The position numbers and the translations under genes are program-made. Of a stretch of DNA of 64,000 nucleotides, positions 39,805 through 47,701 are shown piece by piece. The notes beneath the pieces are model-generated. The model did not search any database and was not told the DNA's origin. It saw only the letters and a program-made list of their open reading frames with translations. The stretch is from assembly GCA_944390485.1 (NCBI GenBank), contig CALXPQ010000002.1:62001-126000 (forward strand), written 5' to 3'. This DNA comes from Veillonellales bacterium (GTDB lineage: Bacteria; Bacillota; Negativicutes; Veillonellales; Dialisteraceae). The stretch's first letter is position 1. Each line of letters starts with the position of its first letter.

Positions 39805-40020
39805 TCATGGGGGAGCAGACCCACATAGAGAGTCCATACGTGTCCGAAATTTACGGATGGTTCCGTTATTGGAATGCGATTCCATGGTCGCTACTTTCCT
39901 TCTTCTCCAAAGAAGAATGGAAAGTAGCAAAGGAAGAAGTTGCCGGCCAGGCGAAAAAGGACCTGTCGGCGGGGCGTCCTGCCGCTCAGTTTGTAATTCC
40001 CTTGCAGCACAAATGCGGCT
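39805..40020 (-). repeat. Repeat copy C, inverted relative to A and B
   Basis: Contains the reverse complement of the end common to copies A and B (CCCACATAGAGAG, then GGAATGCGATTCC, then CCATGG). It has a 16-bp hairpin: 39890-39905 pairs with 39912-39928 with one bulged T. The far part diverges. Confidence 0.6.
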
Positions 40021-40039
40021 TGAACGTGAGGAGACAGTT

Positions 40040-40450
40040 ATGTCGGGACAGTACAAACTGCAAGACGCGTCAGAACGCCCCGCCTGCTGCGGCTCTGAGG
40101 AGCCGCACCGGCCCTTTTTCTAAATGGCCGGGCGCAATCCCGGCGCTCTTGGGAGGAGCGCCTGAGGAGAAGGGCGGCACAGATTAGAAAGCCGCCCCGC
40201 TCGAACTGCCCGGCTTCGGGGCCGGGCTCAGACGAGTGGGGAAAGCAGTATTCCCGTCCGCGGGGAAAGGAGTGTCCGCAAGCGGACTTTTTTCCGCCGT
40301 GCTGCGCACGGGCGTAAGGAAAGAAGTGTCCGGCTGCGCCGGAATTTTACGCGGCACTTTGCGCCTGCGTATGGGGAGAAAGAAGAAAGCCCGGCAGAGC
40401 CGGGCCCTATCCGCCGCGCTTCGCGCGTGCGTATGGGGAGCAACTTTTTG
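40040..40450. repeat. Array of tandem hairpins
   Basis: From 40196 the sequence is a series of units of roughly 55-65 bases, each with two short GC-rich hairpins separated by similar linkers (GTATGGGGAG or close). The stems differ between units but stay paired: GTCCGC/GCGGAC, TCCGGC/GCCGGA and GCCCGGC/GCCGGGC for the first; GCCGTGC/GCACGGGC and GCCGCGC/GCGCGTGC for the second. Related hairpins (GCGGCTC/GAGCCGC, GGCGCTC/GAGCGCC) precede it from 40080. Confidence 0.6.
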
Positions 40451-40589
40451 CAGGATTAACCTTTGCCTGTGATTTAGAAAGTCTTTCATCGTATGTGGGT
40501 CCGCTTCTGTATGAGGTTGTACGTTAGCACAAGGGAGCCGTGAAACGGCGACACAAAACTTCCACGGGCATGAAAAGAAGGGCAGTCGT

Positions 40590-40970
40590 CTCTATGTGGG
40601 CCCGCAGCGGTGTATGAGAATCGCTCGCGTCGAAAATGAAGCCCGCATCCCATGCACGATATAGGTCCAGCATTGGTTCAGCTCCCCGCCCCTTTGAACG
40701 GAGGCCGGTGCCCGAAGGGAGAAAATTTCGCCGGTGGCGTCAGCCGGAGCGCCTGTCTGAGCGAGCAAAGCGAGCGAGTTGCGCGGAGGGTAGTGACCGG
40801 CGAAATTTTCAGGCCGGAGTGACGGGGAGGCTGCCCTTTCTTTTGCTTCGTTTTCTTTCCGTCAGGTACGGAAAGAAAATGAAGGGACCATGGAATCTTA
40901 TTCCAAAAATGGAAATAGTCGTAAATGAACAACACGTACGGTCTCTCTATGTGGGTCCGCACCGCCTGTC
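40590..40970 (+). repeat. Repeat copy A with long inverted repeat
   Basis: Shares blocks with copy B: CAGCATTGGTTCAGCTCCCC, GCGAGCGAGTTGCGCGGA, ACCATGGAAT, GTCGTAAATGA and CACGTACGGTCTCTCTATG. A perfect 15-bp inverted repeat (40721-40735 with 40796-40810) encloses 60 bases. A 12-bp hairpin follows (40851-40862 with 40868-40879). Confidence 0.65.
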
Positions 40971-40989
40971 TAAAAAGGTACTCATTGTT

Positions 40990-41445
40990 ATGTGAGGCCG
41001 CATCGGTGTATGAGAAACGTCCGCATCGAAAATAATGCCTGCAACCCATGCATGATAGTGGTCAGCATTGGTTCAGCTCCCCGCCCGTTCCGCTCCCGGC
41101 CGACCCCGAAGGGGGAAATTTTGAGAGCGCCGCCGTGAAGCGGACGCGCCGTGTTTGAGCGAGCGCAGCGAGCGAGTTGCGCGGACGTAGGCGGGGGTCT
41201 CAAAATTTAGGCCGGAAACGCGCGGCGGCGTCCCCTTTCTTGGCCGACATTCTTTCCGGACGGTCGGAAAGAATGTCGGAGACCATGGAATCGCATTCCA
41301 GAAATGGAAACAGTCGTAAATGAGAGACACGTACGGTCTCTCTATGTGGTTCCGCACCGCCTGTCTAAAAAGGTGCTCGTCGTCATGTAGGACTGCTCCT
41401 GTATGTGCGAACCGTCCGCGTCGAACAGGAATCCCGTTCATAGAG
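40990..41445 (+). repeat. Repeat copy B with long inverted repeat
   Basis: Same layout as copy A. The enclosing inverted repeat is 41116-41126 with 41198-41208 (11 bp, different bases from copy A). The hairpin is 41244-41258 with 41265-41279 (15 bp). The mini-palindrome GGAATCGCATTCC and the conserved tail follow. Confidence 0.65.
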
Positions 41446-41486
41446 CGCATAGACTTTTTATGATCCAGCTTTTATAAGCAGGCTTC

Positions 41487-41554
41487 AAAAAAATCCCCGC
41501 GCCGGAACCTCCGGAGCGGAGAGATTTTTTTCACAAAAAGGATATGTCCTTTTT
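41487..41554. terminator. Hairpin pair at the end of the repeat island
   Basis: AAAAAAATC (41487-41495) pairs with GATTTTTTT (41523-41531) around an inner CCGG/CCGG stem, giving T-runs on both strands. A second small hairpin, AAAAAGGA/TCCTTTTT, lies at 41535-41554. They probably insulate the island from nrdD. Confidence 0.6.
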
Positions 41555-41706
41555 CTATATATCCCTCCACATTTTGGCATAATGGGGACCGGCCGGTCCA
41601 AATGAGAATGACGAAAAAAGTAATTCACACCGCGATTTCCGCGGCGCCGTCGGCGGCGGCACCGGTTATTCACAGGGAAACTGTGAAATTGAAAATTCTC
41701 AATACA

Positions 41707-41752
41707 ACCACCATATATGACGGACACTTCGCGCTGTCAATACCATATCTTG
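41707..41752. promoter_or_regulatory. Candidate pair of NrdR boxes
   Basis: Two imperfect palindromes, ACCACCATATATGACGG and ATACCATATCTTGCGA, share CCATAT and are spaced 32 bp apart, about three helical turns. They lie just upstream of the nrdD promoter. Paired AT-centred boxes with this spacing are typical of NrdR control of ribonucleotide reductases. Confidence 0.45.
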
Positions 41753-41773
41753 CGATTTAGAAAAATTTAATCG

Positions 41774-41802
41774 TGGACAGGGCGGCCGGCCTCCCGTATA
41801 AT
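41774..41802 (+). promoter_or_regulatory. Promoter of nrdDG
   Basis: TGGACA at 41774-41779, 17-bp spacer, TATAAT at 41797-41802. Confidence 0.75.
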
Positions 41803-41875
41803 AAGACCCGTAAGACACTGGCGCGGGCCGCAGGGACGCGCCTTAATAATTGATACATTTCGGGAGGGAATCGCA

Positions 41876-44023
41876 ATGGAGGTCATCAAGCGCGACGGCA
41901 CGAAGGTGCCTTTCCAGAAGGAAAAAATCGCCATCGCCATCGAAAAGGCCATGAACAGCTCCAGCGGCATCTATCAGGAAGGCGTCGCGGAGAAGATCGC
42001 ATCGGAGATCGAGGAATATGCCAAGGGTCTCGGTCATTCCATGACGATCTATTCCATCGAGGATCAGGTCTACTATAAACTGCTGGACAACCACAACCCG
42101 GCCACTGCCCGGGCCTATGAAAATTACAAGGCCATGCAGGCGTTCAAGCGCCACATCAATACGACGGACGACGACATCCTAAGCCTCATCCGCCAGACGA
42201 ACGTGGACGTGATGGACGAAAATTCCAATAAGAACGCCCACGTGGTCTCCACGCAGCGCGACCTCATCGCCGGCGAAGTGTCCAAGGACATCGCCCGGAG
42301 AAAGCTCATTCCCCTCGACATCGTGCAGGCGCACGACAGCGGGGCCATCCATTTCCACGACATGGACTACATCATCCAGCCCATGTTCAACTGCTGCCTC
42401 ATCAATCTGGAAGACATGCTCCAGAACGGCACGGTCATCAACGGCAAGAAGATCGACACGCCGAAGTCCTTCCAGGTGGCGTGCACGGTCACCACGCAGA
42501 TCATCGCCCAGGTGGCGAGCGGCCAGTACGGCGGCCAGAGCATCAACGGCGTGGACCGCATCCTCGCACCGTTCGTGCGCAAATCCTTCGAGAAATACCT
42601 GTCCGCGGTCATCGAAGAGCAGAAGGACATCTACGGCATCGAGCCGGATATGGAAAAAGCCGAGGAAGTGGCCTGGAAGCGCACCCGCAAGGAAGTGAAG
42701 GACGGCATCCAGACCATCCAGTACCAGATCAATACGCTCATGACTACGAACGGCCAGGCGCCTTTCGTGACGCTCTTCATGTATTTCCAGCCTGACTACG
42801 AATACGCGAAGGAAGCGGCCATGATTGACGAAGAAATCCTCGAGCAGCGCCTCCAGGGCATCAAGAACGAGCAGGACGTGTACGTCACCCCCGCTTTCCC
42901 GAAGCTCATCTACGTGCTGGATGAACACAACGTGCATCCCGGCTCCCCGTACTACTACCTGACGGAGCTCGCCGCGAAATGCACGGCCAAGCGCATGTAC
43001 CCGGACTACATCTCCGCCAAGAAGATGCGCGAGATCTACGAAGGCAACGTATTCAGCCCCATGGGCTGCCGCTCTTTCCTTTCCCCGTGGAAGAACAAGG
43101 AAGGGAAATACGTGTGGGACGGCCGCTTCAATATGGGCGTCGTCTCCATCAACCTGCCGCAGATCGGCATCCTCGCCCGCGGCGATGAAGACAAATTCTT
43201 CGAGATCCTCGACAAGCGCCTCGAGCTGTGCCACAAAGCGCTGCTCCTGCGGTACGACCTGCTGAAGGACATCACCAGCGACGTCTCCCCGATCCACTGG
43301 CAGTACGGCGCCATCGCGCGCCTGAAGAAAGGCGAGCGCATCTTCCCGCTCCTCCAGAACGGCTACGCCACCCTGTCGCTGGGCTACATCGGCATCTACG
43401 AAGCGTCCGTCCTCATCAAGGGCAAGAGCCACACCACGCCGGAAGGCGAGAAGTTCGCCCTGAAGATCATCCACCGCCTGCGCGACGCCGTGGACAAGTG
43501 GAAAAAAGAGAGCGGCCTCGGCTTCGCCCTCTACGGCACGCCGGCGGAAAGCCTGACGAACCGCTTCTGCGCCATCGACAAGGCGCGCTTCGGCGAGATC
43601 AAGGACGTCACCGACAAGGGCTACTACACGAACAGCTACCACGTGGACGTGCGCGAACCCATCAACGTATTCGACAAATTCCGCTTCGAGGCGCAGTTCC
43701 AGAAAGTCTCCACCGGCGGCTGCATCTCCTACGTGGAAATCCCGAACATGACGAACAACGTGGAAGCCGTCCTCACCATGGTGCGCTTCATCTACGACAA
43801 CATCTGCTACGGCGAATTCAATACGAAATCCGACTACTGCCATGTGTGCGGCTTCGACGGCGAGATCATCTGCAACGACGACAACGAATGGGAATGCCCG
43901 CGCTGCCACAATAAAGACCGGTCGAAGCTCACCGTCATCCGCCGCACCTGCGGATACCTGGGCGAGAATTTCTGGAACGAAGGACGCACGAAGGAAATCA
44001 AGGCCCGCGTCCTGCACATCTGA
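41876..44023 (+). CDS. nrdD: Anaerobic ribonucleoside-triphosphate reductase
   Basis: 715 residues from ATG 41876 behind GGGAGG. An N-terminal ATP-cone (E-V-I-K-R-D-G-T-K-V-P-F) is followed by the class III reductase barrel. Near the C-terminus are a zinc site of two C-x-x-C pairs (C-H-V-C and C-P-R-C) and the glycyl radical motif R-T-C-G-Y with glycine at about 693. It makes deoxyribonucleotides without oxygen, using formate as reductant in known enzymes. The stop overlaps the nrdG start by one base. Confidence 0.97.
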   Translation: MEVIKRDGTKVPFQKEKIAIAIEKAMNSSSGIYQEGVAEKIASEIEEYAKGLGHSMTIYSIEDQVYYKLLDNHNPATARAYENYKAMQAFKRHINTTDDDILSLIRQTNVDVMDENSNKNAHVVSTQRDLIAGEVSKDIARRKLIPLDIVQAHDSGAIHFHDMDYIIQPMFNCCLINLEDMLQNGTVINGKKIDTPKSFQVACTVTTQIIAQVASGQYGGQSINGVDRILAPFVRKSFEKYLSAVIEEQKDIYGIEPDMEKAEEVAWKRTRKEVKDGIQTIQYQINTLMTTNGQAPFVTLFMYFQPDYEYAKEAAMIDEEILEQRLQGIKNEQDVYVTPAFPKLIYVLDEHNVHPGSPYYYLTELAAKCTAKRMYPDYISAKKMREIYEGNVFSPMGCRSFLSPWKNKEGKYVWDGRFNMGVVSINLPQIGILARGDEDKFFEILDKRLELCHKALLLRYDLLKDITSDVSPIHWQYGAIARLKKGERIFPLLQNGYATLSLGYIGIYEASVLIKGKSHTTPEGEKFALKIIHRLRDAVDKWKKESGLGFALYGTPAESLTNRFCAIDKARFGEIKDVTDKGYYTNSYHVDVREPINVFDKFRFEAQFQKVSTGGCISYVEIPNMTNNVEAVLTMVRFIYDNICYGEFNTKSDYCHVCGFDGEIICNDDNEWECPRCHNKDRSKLTVIRRTCGYLGENFWNEGRTKEIKARVLHI

Positions 44024-44538
44024 TGCGATACGGCCAGATCCGGCGGTATGATATCGCCAACGGCGTCGGCATCCGCACGTCCATCTTCGTGACCGGGTGC
44101 ACACGGCACTGCCCCGAGTGCTTCAATGTGGAATATCAGGATTTCAACGCGGGGAACCTCTGGACCGACGAAGAGACGCAGCTCGTCATCCGGTACATGA
44201 AGGACGACAACGTGGCGGGCCTCACCCTCCTCGGCGGCGAACCCATGCAGAATGCGGAAGGCCTCACGGACGTGGTGCGCGCCGTGAAAAAAGAAGTGCG
44301 GAAATCCATCTGGGTCTACTCCGGCTACCAGTGGGAAGAGATCCTCGCGGACCCCGTGAAAAAAGCGCTCCTTGAAGAATGCGACGTCCTCGTGGACGGC
44401 CCCTTCATCGACGCGCTGAAAGACCCCATGCTCCGCTTCCGCGGCTCCGCGAACCAGCGGGTCATCGACATCCCGAAATCCCTCGCGGCGGGCGGGATCG
44501 TCCTCTACCGCGACGAGATCACGGGCGACGTCATGTAA
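44023..44538 (+). CDS. nrdG: Anaerobic ribonucleotide reductase activating protein (radical SAM)
   Basis: 171 residues. The radical SAM motif C-T-R-H-C-P-E-C provides cysteines 26, 30 and 33 for the 4Fe-4S cluster, and G-G-E-P follows in the S-adenosylmethionine site. It installs the glycyl radical on NrdD. One-base overlap with nrdD; the terminator follows closely. Confidence 0.96.
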   Translation: MRYGQIRRYDIANGVGIRTSIFVTGCTRHCPECFNVEYQDFNAGNLWTDEETQLVIRYMKDDNVAGLTLLGGEPMQNAEGLTDVVRAVKKEVRKSIWVYSGYQWEEILADPVKKALLEECDVLVDGPFIDALKDPMLRFRGSANQRVIDIPKSLAAGGIVLYRDEITGDVM

Positions 44539-44543
44539 AAAAG

Positions 44544-44575
44544 AAAAGACAGACCTCAGGCGGCCTGTCTTTTTT
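44544..44575 (+). terminator. Terminator after nrdG
   Basis: AAAAGACAG (44544-44552) pairs with CTGTCTTTT (44565-44573), followed by more T. Confidence 0.85.
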
Positions 44576-44639
44576 GATGCCCGATTTCAGGGCGGAGGAA
44601 ATTTGCCCTGCCTCTTGCGCGCACCCTATAGAGCGGAGA

Positions 44640-44645
44640 TATAAT
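44640..44645 (+). promoter_or_regulatory. Candidate -10 box of the autotransporter gene
   Basis: TATAAT at 44640-44645 with TTGCGC at 44615-44620, giving a long 19-bp spacer. A leader of about 100 bases would follow, with a GCCGGT/ACCGGC hairpin, an octa-G tract and the hairpin over the ribosome site. Confidence 0.5.
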
Positions 44646-44691
44646 AAAAGAAATTGCCGGTCTGACCGGCCGTCAATGCACAAAAATGAAC

Positions 44692-44699
44692 GGGGGGGG
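44692..44699 (+). repeat. Octa-G tract in the autotransporter leader
   Basis: Eight consecutive G located between the candidate -10 box and the start codon. Homopolymer tracts of this length can change by slippage. Confidence 0.8.
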
Positions 44700-44719
44700 C
44701 AAGCGCTCTCTCCGCACCT

Positions 44720-44749
44720 CCTCCCGTAATTCTTTACGGGAGGTTTTTT
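44720..44749 (+). promoter_or_regulatory. Hairpin with T-run overlapping the autotransporter ribosome site
   Basis: Perfect 10-bp stem CCTCCCGTAA (44720-44729) with TTACGGGAGG (44734-44743), TTCT loop, then six T. It has terminator form, yet the ATG follows 4 bases later and the only Shine-Dalgarno sequence (GGGAGG) is the 3' arm. It should either stop transcription before the gene or hide the ribosome site. Confidence 0.75.
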
Positions 44750-44752
44750 CTT

Positions 44753-47497
44753 ATGCAAAACAATAATAAATTACGGGCGGCGCTCCTCGTGGCGGTCGTC
44801 CTCTGCGGGAGCGGCGAACCATCTATGGCGGCAGATTGGTGGGTAGGCGACGGATCATCCACTATTGAAATAACAAAAGAAAATGCTGATGAGATTACAG
44901 GTCGGGTATATGGCAATCGGGAAAACGCTGCCGAGGGCGTGGTGACCGGCCATGTAACGATGAATGGTGGAAATGTGGCCGATGTCTACGGTGCATATAG
45001 CGAGACAGATACGGTCAGCGGAAGCACAGTGCAGTTGTCCGGCGGTCAAGCTTTGCTTGTATATGGCGGCTACTCCAATAAGGGGAGTGCATCTGGCAAT
45101 ACGGTGAGTATTTCCGGCGGTACTGTTTATGTAGAAGTATATGGCGGCTGCTCCAATAAGGGGAGTGCATCTGGCAATACGGTGAGTATCTCCGACAATA
45201 CTGTTAATATAGTGGTATATGGCGGCTGCTCCTATAATGAGGGCGCATCTGGAAATACGGTGAGTATCTCTGGAGGGACCGTTTCTAGGAACATATTCGG
45301 CGGATATTCGACTGGTCTTAATGGAGAGGCAAGCAGTAATACGGTGAGTATCTCTGGTGGGACCGTTTCTGGGAACATATACGGCGGATATGCGACTGGT
45401 CTTAATGGAGAGGCAAGCAGTAATACGATTATCCTCTCCGACGAGGCCAAGGTGAAAGATGCGCGGCTTTATGGAGGACATGGCAATTCCATGAAAGAGA
45501 ATACTCTTGTCCTCGACGGATGGAGCGGAACCGTGAGCGGCCTGTACAATTTTCAGGGAATTTCTTTTGAAAATATTGCGCTGAACAAGGATACTGAGCT
45601 GGATGTCAGCGGCGCAGTGAACAATGTGAGCGGGGACATAACACTTTCTTCTCTCGGCGCGGGGGATTACGGAACCGGAGAGAAAACAGTCACAGTCAGT
45701 TGGGACGAAAAACTCGGAACCAACGTCGATAGCACAAACCTGTCACAAAAGTCATGGGCTGAGGCGGATCGGGGAGAAAGAGGTGTGTTTGTCAATCATT
45801 TCAGTGAGACCAGCGTTTCACATGAGGATGGAGGTCATCAAGCGTCCATTTCTACGACTATTGACACCTCTGCGCTCACAGGCCAATTCATCGACGAAAA
45901 CGGCGATGCTCATGTGAACAGCCAGTATGCTGCCGCTCTGCCGGAAGACCAGAAAGATATGCCGCAGGCACTTCTGATTGGAGATGGTTTCACCACTAAC
46001 GTAGACACCGTGGCGGGCGTGTATGACGTGAGTACGAGCGGCAAAGGCGCAACGGGCGGACAGGTCTATATTTCCGGGGACACAGAGTATGCAGGTGCCG
46101 TCTATGCGGGATACAGTGAAAACGGTACGGCCAGCGGCAATACGGTATACGTGGGCTACGATGGCTCCGCCGTGAAAGCCGCTGATGCGTCCGGCCTCTC
46201 CGTGTATGGTGCCACCAATAAGGAGAACGGCACCAATAATGCGCTTCACGTGTACGGGAACGGAAACCAGCTTGGAAGTATTGGCCAATTTAATTCTATT
46301 TCCTTTGATGAGGTGACATTCAATGACAGTACGGCGGCTTTGTCCGTGACCAGTGCAGACCTCACAAATACCGACCTTTCCCTGAATAGCCTGAAAGGCG
46401 GCACGGCCTATCAGGAAGGCGACCATGTGACGCTGATTCAGTCTGCCAATGCCATGGAGGGGATGGACAGCGCGTCCGTGACGTACAGTGACAAAGTGAC
46501 CGCAGGGGTAACACAGGATTTGCAGATTGAGACGGAAAAGACGGCCAATGCCATCAGCATGACCGTGAAGAATGTCTCTCTCAATCCCCAGACAACGGTC
46601 ATCGCGGAGAACCGCACCGCCGCGGCGGCCTTTCTCAATCAGGGGGCGGACATCGCCGCGGACAGCCTCGACCTGCTCGGCAGCGACTACAAATACGGCC
46701 TGCGCACCTTCGGGGCGGTCTACGGGAACCGCAGCACTTACGACGCGGCGGGGGATATGAAAATCAACGGATGGAGCGAGATCGTCGGCCTCGGCAATGT
46801 CCATCGGAAAGGCGCCGGCGACCTCTCGTGGGGCGTCTTCTACGAGAACGGCACGGGCAATTACCGCACGTGGAACGAATTCAATAACGAAATGTTCCGC
46901 GGCGATGGGAGCCTCCTCTATAACGGCGGCGGCGCGGCCGTCCGTTACAAACGGGACGACGGCTGGTACTACGAAGCGGGCGTCCGCGCGGGCACCCTCT
47001 CCGCTTCCATGGAGAACGCTGTGAAGGACGGGAACGGCAACAGCTACGGCTTTGACAGCGACAGCACCTACTGGGGCATGCACGCGGGGCTCGGCAGGCT
47101 CATCGAGACCGGCCGGGGCGAATGGAACGTGTACGGCAAATACTTCCATACGGATATCGACGGAGACTCTTTCACCATCGATGGCGACCGCTTCGCATTC
47201 GACAGCCTCACCAGCGACCGCCTCCGCCTCGGCGCGCGGTATACTGCGGACAGGGCGAAACGATGGAGCCTGTACTGCGGCCTCGCATGGGAATACGAAT
47301 TTTCCGGCGACAGTCACATGCGCGCGGGCCGGTGGGACACGCCGGAGCAGAGCCTCGGCGGCAGCACGGGCATCGCGGAGATCGGCACGGTGTGGCAGCC
47401 GGATGACAGCCCGTGGCAGGCGAATATCAATCTCAAAGGCTACGCGGGTGAGCGGGACGGATTCAGCGGCATGGTGCAGCTGGCGTACACGTTCTGA
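44753..47497 (+). CDS. Autotransporter (type Va) with repeat-rich passenger
   Basis: 914 residues. A signal peptide (hydrophobic stretch to about residue 26, cleavage near S-M-A-A) is followed by a passenger of tandem beta-helix-like repeats, roughly 24-28 residues each, built on N-T-V-S-I-S-G-G-T-V and Y-G-G-Y/C-S. The C-terminal 270 residues form an autotransporter beta-barrel ending in aromatic L-A-Y-T-F. The barrel would insert in the outer membrane and expose the passenger. No protease or lipase motif is visible, so adhesion is a guess. Two passenger repeats are nearly identical 84-bp DNA units. Terminator directly downstream. Confidence 0.9.
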   Translation: MQNNNKLRAALLVAVVLCGSGEPSMAADWWVGDGSSTIEITKENADEITGRVYGNRENAAEGVVTGHVTMNGGNVADVYGAYSETDTVSGSTVQLSGGQALLVYGGYSNKGSASGNTVSISGGTVYVEVYGGCSNKGSASGNTVSISDNTVNIVVYGGCSYNEGASGNTVSISGGTVSRNIFGGYSTGLNGEASSNTVSISGGTVSGNIYGGYATGLNGEASSNTIILSDEAKVKDARLYGGHGNSMKENTLVLDGWSGTVSGLYNFQGISFENIALNKDTELDVSGAVNNVSGDITLSSLGAGDYGTGEKTVTVSWDEKLGTNVDSTNLSQKSWAEADRGERGVFVNHFSETSVSHEDGGHQASISTTIDTSALTGQFIDENGDAHVNSQYAAALPEDQKDMPQALLIGDGFTTNVDTVAGVYDVSTSGKGATGGQVYISGDTEYAGAVYAGYSENGTASGNTVYVGYDGSAVKAADASGLSVYGATNKENGTNNALHVYGNGNQLGSIGQFNSISFDEVTFNDSTAALSVTSADLTNTDLSLNSLKGGTAYQEGDHVTLIQSANAMEGMDSASVTYSDKVTAGVTQDLQIETEKTANAISMTVKNVSLNPQTTVIAENRTAAAAFLNQGADIAADSLDLLGSDYKYGLRTFGAVYGNRSTYDAAGDMKINGWSEIVGLGNVHRKGAGDLSWGVFYENGTGNYRTWNEFNNEMFRGDGSLLYNGGGAAVRYKRDDGWYYEAGVRAGTLSASMENAVKDGNGNSYGFDSDSTYWGMHAGLGRLIETGRGEWNVYGKYFHTDIDGDSFTIDGDRFAFDSLTSDRLRLGARYTADRAKRWSLYCGLAWEYEFSGDSHMRAGRWDTPEQSLGGSTGIAEIGTVWQPDDSPWQANINLKGYAGERDGFSGMVQLAYTF
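45254..45421 (+). repeat. Two near-identical 84-bp tandem repeats in the autotransporter
   Basis: Units 45254-45337 and 45338-45421 differ at about 4 of 84 positions and encode 28 residues each. Weaker related units precede them from about 45060. In-frame gain or loss by recombination is likely. Confidence 0.85.
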
Positions 47498-47522
47498 CCG
47501 GCGGACCGGACGGGACGGAAGA

Positions 47523-47543
47523 GGGCTCTGCGGAGCCCTTTTT
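47523..47543 (+). terminator. Terminator after the autotransporter
   Basis: GGGCTC (47523-47528) pairs with GAGCCC (47533-47538) around TGCG, followed by five T. Confidence 0.85.
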
Positions 47544-47601
47544 GCATGGCCGGTTCCCCGGCGCGGGCCGCAAAAAATTTTCAGATTTTCGGATTTTGCC
47601 A

Positions 47602-47630
47602 TTGACGGATTTCGATATATCCGATATACT
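47602..47630 (+). promoter_or_regulatory. Promoter of ahpC
   Basis: TTGACG at 47602-47607, 17-bp spacer, TATACT at 47625-47630. No clear PerR or OxyR site was found. Confidence 0.75.
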
Positions 47631-47701
47631 GAAGACACAGGATATTTATAAAAGTCGATTTACAGCGGGCTTCCCGCTGATGAAAAAAGGAGGAAAAACT
47701 T

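Larger units (their letters stand above)
39702..41875. other. Non-coding repeat island, 2.2 kb
   Basis: No open frame here looks coding. It holds three copies of a repeat (one inverted), an array of tandem hairpins, shorter copies of a motif around CTATGTGGGTCCGC, and then the terminator and promoter region of nrdD. The peptide similarity seen when copies are translated (H-I-E-x-P-Y-V and W-N-x-I-P-W-S) is more easily explained by shared DNA than by genes. Confidence 0.65.

Noticed and set aside
40636-41450. Minus-strand frames encoding peptides with H-I-E-R-P-Y-V and W-N-x-I-P-W-S
   Set aside because: The similarity follows the DNA repeat, including its palindromes. The frames have no ribosome site and no codon bias, and the third copy breaks the C-terminal match.
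46572-47651. Plus-strand frames overlapping the end of the autotransporter gene
   Set aside because: They are low-complexity alternate frames; the autotransporter frame holds the beta-barrel signature to its last residue.
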